Shown: positions 57,845 through 64,000 of the stretch, one piece after another
Layout of the letters: every line of letters begins with the position of its first letter
Position numbering within the stretch: the stretch's first letter is position 1
Assembly (NCBI GenBank): GCA_030068075.1
Contig: CM057826.1
Span: 77,535,312-77,599,311 of the forward strand
From: Paguma larvata
Taxonomy: Eukaryota > Chordata > Mammalia > Carnivora > Viverridae
Direction of reading: 5' to 3'
Length of the DNA: 64,000 nt
Notes under the pieces: generated by a model
Seen by the model: the letters and a program-made list of their open reading frames with translations, nothing else
Database searches by the model: none
Told to the model about the DNA's origin: nothing
Translations under genes and position numbers: made by a program

Positions 57845-58053
57845 TTTTTTTATGTTTTTATTTATTTTTGAGAGCAAGAGAGCCAAAGCATGAGTGGGGG
57901 AGGGTCAGAGAGAGAGGGAGCCACAGAATCTGAAGCAGGCTCCAGGCTCTGAGCCAGCAGCACAGAGCCCAACGCGGGCTCGAACTCACAGACTGTGAGA
58001 TCATGACCTGAGCCAAAGTCGGACGCTTAACCGACTGAGCCACCAGGCGCCCC
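57845..58053 (-). repeat. tRNA-Lys SINE
   Basis: Reverse copy ending ctgagccaccaggcgcccc, one c short of the usual cacccagg. Flanks ctaattttaa on both sides form the target duplication. Confidence 0.92.
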
Positions 58054-58124
58054 TAATTTTAAACACATGTCTAATCAATGGTTGTGGTAAAAGGTTTGTT
58101 TTTCTATTTATTTCTTATTTATTG

Positions 58125-58285
58125 CACATTCTTCAGTCCTTACTGGTGCTAAGTACTTGCTAAGTGCTTAGTGTGCAGAGATATAGGGATGTATAAGACA
58201 TGGGCTCTGCCCTCAGGGAACTCAGAGTCTGACAAACACATACAGACTAATACTCAAGAAAGAATTAATAATGTAGGACTTTTCC
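58125..58285 (-). repeat. L2 3'-end fragment
   Basis: gcagagatatagggatgtat, gggctctgccctcagggaac, tcagagtctgacaaacacat: reverse-complement L2 end. Confidence 0.65.
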
Positions 58286-60309
58286 AGAACCTTCCATTCA
58301 GAACTTCTATATAAACGGGACTGTCGGGAACAAGGCTTATATGTGTATTTCTGACAAGGTTTGCGTGTGTATTTCTGATTGGTATGAATCACAAAGATTT
58401 CTGTAAATGCAAAATATTACATCCTGGTGATCGGTATGTAAAATTCCTGAGGGCCTACTAAAATCTGTGTACACATACATAAAAAGGTGGTAAATGTGTG
58501 GTATCATTCAGATAAAAACTGAAATAGCAAGGTTTTCAATGGCAAATAATGGCCACATCCCGGGGGCTTTTGGTGACCTTGCAGAGTGCACTTGCCTGCA
58601 GCCTCAGGGACTCATGTCCAGGGAATGACTACCCCAGGGCAGTGACAAATAATGTTAACTTTGTCACAGAAAATGGGATTCCAGACTTCAGTATTTGTTG
58701 TGAGAATGTTGTTCCAAAATTTTCTAATTAAATTGGTTACTTAAGAATCAGCAGTCCCAGAGGCTTTAGAAAATAAGAGTTAATTTTGCATGTATAATTT
58801 AGAAATTGTTTTTAAGAAGAGACATAAAAATACAAAATATTTTCTATAAGTACCACATAGTACCTCCTGTAAAGTAGTGAGTCACACATGCGTTTCCAGG
58901 AATGAACAAGGAATAGCCAGCCAAACAAGTTTTAAATGTAAGTCTTCCAAAAGGCACTGTGACCTTCTGAAGATTAAATCAGCATTTAACTGCTAACTTT
59001 AAAGGCTTGAATAATGCTATAAATCTCTTGCAGTAGAGTCATTAACTCTAAAGAACAGAGGGTTGCATTTTTCTTGTTAGCATTCGGAAATATTTTGTCA
59101 ATTGCTTATTTTCCTTTGCGGGGCTGGGGAGAAGATCAGGTCTGAAAAACTAAATTATATAGTATTTGAAATTAGTAGGCAATTTCAACCCACCTACAAA
59201 TGCTTTCTGCAGACTACCCTTCTCTAACGTACTTGATACCTGGGAAGCAAAGATAACTATCCCTTTGAAACGGCAGCAGAGATAAAAATAAATCCCCAGC
59301 ACTGCCATTCCTTCTTAGATGATATGCCTGTACTCTGACTGCTTTCCTCCGCTGTTTCTGGTTTGGCTAGCCCACTGATTTTGCCCAATGGTTGTGTTTA
59401 GTCAGTCTGCTCGAAGGTTGCTGACTAACAGCTACCTTTATACACTCGGCTCTGAGTGTAATTAATACTAGAAGGATGTTAAAAGTATATCTTTTTGTAA
59501 TGGCAGTTGTGCTTTAATCTTTTTAATATTATAGTGGTTGACATGAATAGATAGCATTTTAATATTTGCATTGAATTATAACTCCTTAATCATGTGTTAA
59601 TTTACAAAGACATTAATACAATAGTAAATAATTTGAAAGAACTATTTAACTATCATATATAAGATTATATTATGTATAACGTACTATAATTTTATATATC
59701 ATATCATATATGACATAAAATGTATACCGATATAAAATCTCATTTCACCGGGAGTATGGGCTAACACTGTAGAAACTCATTTTATCTCAAACAATAATTG
59801 AATCGTACACAGTTTGAAGCTATTGTAAATTGATGATATGCCTGTACAGTTTGTATATTTTATGCTGCCACACCTCTGCCCTCCTTTTCTTCTAGATAAG
59901 AACTAGCTTCAGTGTTTCTAAAGAAGGAGAGCAGTGAGCTAAATTCACCATCTATTCTTCACACGTTGGCTAGGTAACACTACAGGCACCAGGGACCAGG
60001 CCCATCCCCTGCCCTGGAAGAGTGCAGGATGTCAGAGGGTGGAAAGATGACTTTGAGTTTGTTTCAAATAGGTGCAGAAACTATCTCAAAGTGCTTGCTT
60101 ACCACGCCCTCACACAGACCCCAGTGTGGGCTACAGCAGGACAGGCCTCTCAAAATATGATGACAAACAGAAATGAAGGCATTCTGCTCTGTCCTTCAAC
60201 AAACTGCAGTCACTTTGGAAAGCAGCAATTGGAACTATGATTGAAATCTGAAGCAGCCACAAATACCATAAATTGCATTCTTAGCAGTGAGTTAAGCTTA
60301 ATGTCTATA
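58286..60309. other. intron 2, non-repeat, no gene seen
   Basis: 59300-59460 has balanced composition and may be a conserved element. 59640-59740 is extremely AT-rich and self-complementary. The 16-mer gatgatatgcctgtac occurs twice (about 59318 and 59832). No exon is seen. Confidence 0.4.
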
Positions 60310-60390
60310 TTCAACAAGCATTTATGAATACTCACTGTGTACCAGGCACCACAGTAGATACTGTGTAGACAAAGGTAAATAGGACTTTGA
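60310..60390 (-). repeat. L2/MIR end fragment
   Basis: caacaagcatttatgaatac, tcactgtgtaccaggcacca, gatactgtgtagacaaaggt match a reverse L2-type 3' end. Confidence 0.6.
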
Positions 60391-60540
60391 AATGCCAGCT
60401 CTTGTTCCTAACTGACATCATCTGTTTGTCAATAAAATCTGCCACTGATGGCTTTGCCTTTTTGTTTCCCACCAAAAACTGAAACTTGTGAAATTGAGTC
60501 ACCTGTGTTATAGAAATTGTCACTTTAATAGCACTCGCTT

Positions 60541-60730
60541 GGGGCACCTGAGTGGCTCAGGCCATGATCTCACAGTTCGTGGGTTCGAGCCCCACATTGG
60601 GCTCCGAGCTGACAGCCCAGAGCCTGGAACCTGCTTCAGATTCTGTGCGTCCCTCTCTCTCTCTGCCCCTTCCCACTTAACGATCTGTCTTTCAAAAATG
60701 AATAAATGTCAAAAAAATTTTTTTAAAAAA
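60541..60730 (+). repeat. tRNA-Lys SINE with head deletion
   Basis: ggggcacctgagtggctcag is followed directly by gccatgatctcacagttcgt, so about 30 bases between the A-box and the usual gtcatgatc are missing. Body and tail are otherwise complete. Flanks aatagcactc and aatagcactc form the target duplication. Confidence 0.92.
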
Positions 60731-61338
60731 TAGCACTCACATATTTAAGGTTGGAAAATAATAATATTTTGCCATTCTGTAATAACTTGTGATTCTTACA
60801 GCTAAACCACCCCTAACTTTGAACGATGAACATTACTTAAATATCTTTTGACCTCTTACTATGTTCAACACGCTATTCTAGGCACACAAGATGAGCTTAT
60901 AAGAGCTTTATTTTAAAAAGTCGAATTTAAATAAGAAAAACAATTTAGCAGAATTTGTCCAAGCCCTAGATCTTATTTCAAACAATGTTTTGAGATTATT
61001 CTTTTTAACATATAATATCTTTGGAATTGGAATGCATCTCATTGGCATCTTAGTATTATGTCAAAATTTTTCAGCATTTTGTATTATGTGGTGGCACATA
61101 AAATCATAGTCTTACAATTGCTGGCATTGTAGATTCTATGAACTACAGCAGTGCAGTGAAAGTATTTAGAGTGTCTGTGTGTTCTGTGATAAGATTTTAT
61201 CTAAAAGTTTTCAAAAGTTTTCTGACCCCACCCTTGACTAGCTTCCTTGGTTAGCTCCGTATGTTAGATTATCTGGAGAACTTACAGGGAAGGGTATATT
61301 TTTATAACCATTCTTGAATTGTGATTTAAACTGGAACA
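60731..61338. other. intron 2, nothing recognised
   Basis: No repeat or exon recognised. Confidence 0.4.
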
Positions 61339-61520
61339 GGGGCACTTGGGTGGTTTAGTCTGTTAGGGTCTGATTCTTGATTTTTACTCAGGTCTTGATC
61401 TCATGGTTCTTGAGATCAAAACCTACATATTCTCTCTCTCTCTCTCTCTCTCTGCCCATTCCCCACTGGTGCATGTACTTACTCCGCTTCTCTCAAAATA
61501 AATAAACTTAAAAAAAATTA
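61339..61520 (+). repeat. tRNA-Lys SINE, internally deleted
   Basis: ggggcacttgggtggtttag, gtcttgatctcatggttctt, then directly a (TC)n body and caaaataaataaactt. Flanks tttaaactggaa and attaaactggaa mark the insertion. Confidence 0.88.
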
Positions 61521-61842
61521 AACTGGAAGGAACAAAAGTATGAAATTAAAACATTCTCAATTTTTTTAAGCTAAAAACCTTTACTTATAAAAGTAACTTG
61601 TTTTGAAAACAATTTTAGAAGAGTTTTCCAAACTTAAGGACTTCCAAAGTCCACAGGCATGCCTTGAGGCTAATGAATTTGCCCTTACCAGGCTAAGAAT
61701 TCTCAAATCTCTCTAACCAGTCTTATAATTTATACTCTATTTAGCATAAATGCATAGTTATTTGATTATTTTGTTTAGAGATTCCAGTTTTTTTTTCAAT
61801 AATTATAGTTAAAATTAATTCAATATTACAAGAAATATTTAG
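61521..61842. other. intron 2, nothing recognised
   Basis: AT-rich, no repeat or exon recognised. Confidence 0.4.
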
Positions 61843-62048
61843 TACTAAGTACTCTATACTGAGCACTTTACATATATTACTCTGATTTAATCCTCAGAGG
61901 AATGGTTTGAAGCAGATACTTTCATTTTGCTGGTGTGTATACATACAAGGGCTCTGAAGTTAGTTTTTCAAGTTGACGCAATTAGTGAGTAACAGGGCCT
62001 ACAGTTCACTCTAGCATCTGATTCCAGAGCCTGTTCTCATCACTACAG
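61843..62048 (-). repeat. MIR SINE
   Basis: ctgagcactttacatatatt, tctgatttaatcctcagagg, gtgagtaacagggcctacag, tctgattccagagcctgttc: reverse-complement MIR over most of its length. Confidence 0.82.
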
Positions 62049-62839
62049 TGATCCTCACCTGCCTATGATAAATGTTTTCTAAGCGTTTTACTCATTCTCA
62101 CATTCATGTAAACATTTGTTGATCACCCCCCCAACCAGCAAGAGGAAGAAGAATAGTCAGGAAGGTCTCAGAGAAGTAGTAATATTTGAACTGGGCCCTG
62201 ATGGATTACCAGGAGTTGGGTGGTCAGAGGAGGAAAAAAATACTATTCAGTCCTATAGTTCAGCATGAGAAAAGTGATAAACAGGTTTATCAAATGTTTC
62301 CACCTTTTTAAAGAATTTTAATTTTACCTTGGAGATCCATGCTTATTTACATAATTTCCTGAGAGTCTATGATAAGGTCTGGAAGTTATGACTTTAAATT
62401 TTTTTTCCCCTAGACTTTTTATGATAGCTAGGTTCACTATAATGAAGAACATTATAAGAATATGCATATGTAAAGGTGTGTGTACATTCTCCTCTCAGGA
62501 GAAGGTTCACAATTTTCATTATTTTCTGGGTGAAACCTATTGCAGTCAGTGCTTTCAACACATTTAGAAACAATTCATGGAAAGAAAACACATTTCACAT
62601 TATGAACCTTTACACTATAGGTATATGCATTCACCTAACTTAAACAAAAGTTTCACAGCACAATATTTATTCTTTATCCATGTAGTCTGATAGAGTGCAT
62701 TCTATTTCATTTTAAAGGAATCCTAGTCACAATCCACTAAATTAATGTCATGACCCATCAGTGAGTCACAGTCTCTGGTTTAAGAAAGCACTGCAGGAGA
62801 TTATCCTCTTTTTTAAAAAATTTAGCCAGGGAGCCATGT
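62049..62839. other. intron 2, no gene seen
   Basis: 62150-62235 (aggtctcagagaagtagtaa, tgaactgggccctgatgg) is a worn repeat of uncertain type. The remainder is unrecognised. Confidence 0.4.
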
Positions 62840-63140
62840 AGTCAGATTTACTTTGAAACATGCATAGCCAGTACCTCCCTGACTTAGTTATTCATTTTAC
62901 TTGGGAAGGAAATAAAGTAGGAGTCAAGGATGGCTCCATATTTATGGTGAGTATTTGGTTGGATGGTGAGACTATTATGCAAACCCGAAAAGATTAAAAA
63001 AAAACAGATTGAGACAGGAGGCACAGGGGTGTGTTTTGTTTGGGACATGCTGTAGGTGAGATGTTTAGGTAATATTCCATACCTCGTTCTGTCAATATGG
63101 AACTGTCCAAGAGGCAGTGGCATCTGAGAATTTGGAACAA
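62840..63140 (-). repeat. L2 LINE ORF2 relic, antisense
   Basis: gtaggagtcaaggatggctc, ggtgagtatttggttggatg, tttgtttgggacatgctgta, ggtgagatgtttaggtaata keep the antisense L2 reverse-transcriptase order. Confidence 0.65.
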
Positions 63141-63799
63141 AAAGATTTTCTAGAAAAAACTCTAATGGGCATTTTATAGGATTTAATTATACTTGGAAAT
63201 TCAGCAGGAAGAAGGAAAAAAGGTGTATTCACAGATGGAATTCTGGTACAAAGCTGTATTTAAAGAGTTATTTTTTTTAACTGTTAAAAATACTGGTTAA
63301 CTTATGAATACTTATGATGTGTGTTGGTACTTTTAATTATTAACATTTAGGGAATTTGAAGCTCCTTTTGCCAAATTTTGTTCATGCTAATTAAGAACAA
63401 AGGCAAAGTAATAGAGATGAACTGCATATTGATTCAGTGGAAGAGTATACAGGAGAAAAACTCAAGTGGCCAGAAGACTGCAGATGACATCACACATGTT
63501 TATAAAGCTTAATAACAAGCAAAATTAATATGTTGCTGTAAGTGTATACACATGTGATAAAATTATCGAAAGCAAAAAAAAAAGAATGATCATCATAAAA
63601 GTTAGAGTAGTTGTTACCTTTGATAGAGAAAGACAGGCATACGTGTGGAGCACATGGTTAGATCACTGCTAATGTTGTATTTAAGTTGGGCAGTGAGTTC
63701 ATAGGTATTCATTTTATCATCAAGTTTCATGACTCTCAAGCTGTATTTATTTTGTAGAAACACAATACATAAAGTTTGGTTTCATTATCGTTAACCTTA
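63141..63799. other. intron 2, nothing recognised
   Basis: AT-rich, without recognised repeat or exon. Confidence 0.4.
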
Positions 63800-64000
63800 A
63801 ATGTGATCTGTCATCTTCATGGGTTAAATGAGAAAAGCCAGAACTGTTTCAACAGATGCCAAGAGGCATTTGATAAAAATTCAATATTAAATCTGAATTA
63901 AAATTTAAGACAAGTAACTCGGGGATGGAAAGAATTCTTCCTTAACACAATAAAAAATATCTTTATCAAACTAATAGCCAATTACCACACTTAGTCATAA
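63800..64000 (+). repeat. L1 ORF2 fragment running off the window
   Basis: tttcaacagatgccaagagg, catttgataaaaattcaata, attcttccttaacacaataa, tatctttatcaaactaatag, ccaattaccacacttagtca follow the middle of L1 ORF2 in sense orientation. It is broken by stops and continues past the right edge. Confidence 0.65.

Noticed and set aside
1..64000. CRISPR arrays, operons, phage or plasmid features
   Set aside because: No regularly spaced palindromic repeats and no prokaryotic gene structure; repeat content and the ELL2 intron-exon layout are vertebrate.
54163..64000. ELL2 exon 3
   Set aside because: I looked for coding text for the segment following QFQGLQG (LVKIPKND-like) with an acceptor and found none; it presumably lies beyond the window.

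Overview
The window is mammalian nuclear DNA from a carnivoran, almost certainly a felid. The basis is about 30 copies of a tRNA-Lys-derived SINE with the feline-type body (5' end close to ggggcgcctgggtggctcag, a pyrimidine-rich middle, and a tail ending ctcaaaaataaataaa), on top of a generic eutherian background of MIR, L2, MER5A, MLT1 and ancient L1. Coding density is very low. No bacterial-type genes, operons or CRISPR arrays are present.

Only one protein-coding gene can be supported: the 5' part of ELL2 (RNA polymerase II elongation factor) on the + strand. A CpG island of about 1.3 kb (36200-37480) carries two palindromic CREs, three CCAAT boxes, GC boxes and a TATA-like element. It contains coding exon 1 (36895-37041, residues 1-49). 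A 17.1-kb intron follows, then coding exon 2 (54115-54162, residues 50-65). Intron 2 runs to the right edge, so the rest of the gene lies outside. A 33-codon upstream ORF with a strong Kozak context ends one base before the ELL2 start codon.

1-36 kb, upstream of the promoter, is intergenic. It holds layered repeats: L1 3' parts (1-1.7, 4.4-7, 8, 12, 16, 19 and 26-28 kb), an MLT1 LTR, a solitary class-I-like LTR with a 4-bp target duplication, MIR/L2/MER5A relics and young SINEs. A few non-repeat blocks may be regulatory. In human the next gene upstream of ELL2 is PCSK1 (established knowledge, not visible here).

37-54 kb is intron 1. Its first 2 kb is purine-rich on the + strand and holds a badly decayed repeat of about 30 bp. 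Further in are a perfect 71-bp tandem duplication, a tandem SINE pair, a three-layer SINE nest, L2 reverse-transcriptase relics and, 330 bp before exon 2, a 28-nt 5' half of tRNA-Gly flanked by 19-bp direct repeats. 54-64 kb is intron 2, with MIR/L2 relics, three SINEs and an L1 ORF2 relic running off the end.

I did not find a new multi-gene system. The best leads are the tRNA-half insertion, the ELL2 uORF/stop-start arrangement, the overlapping CRE/E-box palindromes and the recent 71-bp duplication. All repeat names come from recall of consensus sequences, not from a database search.
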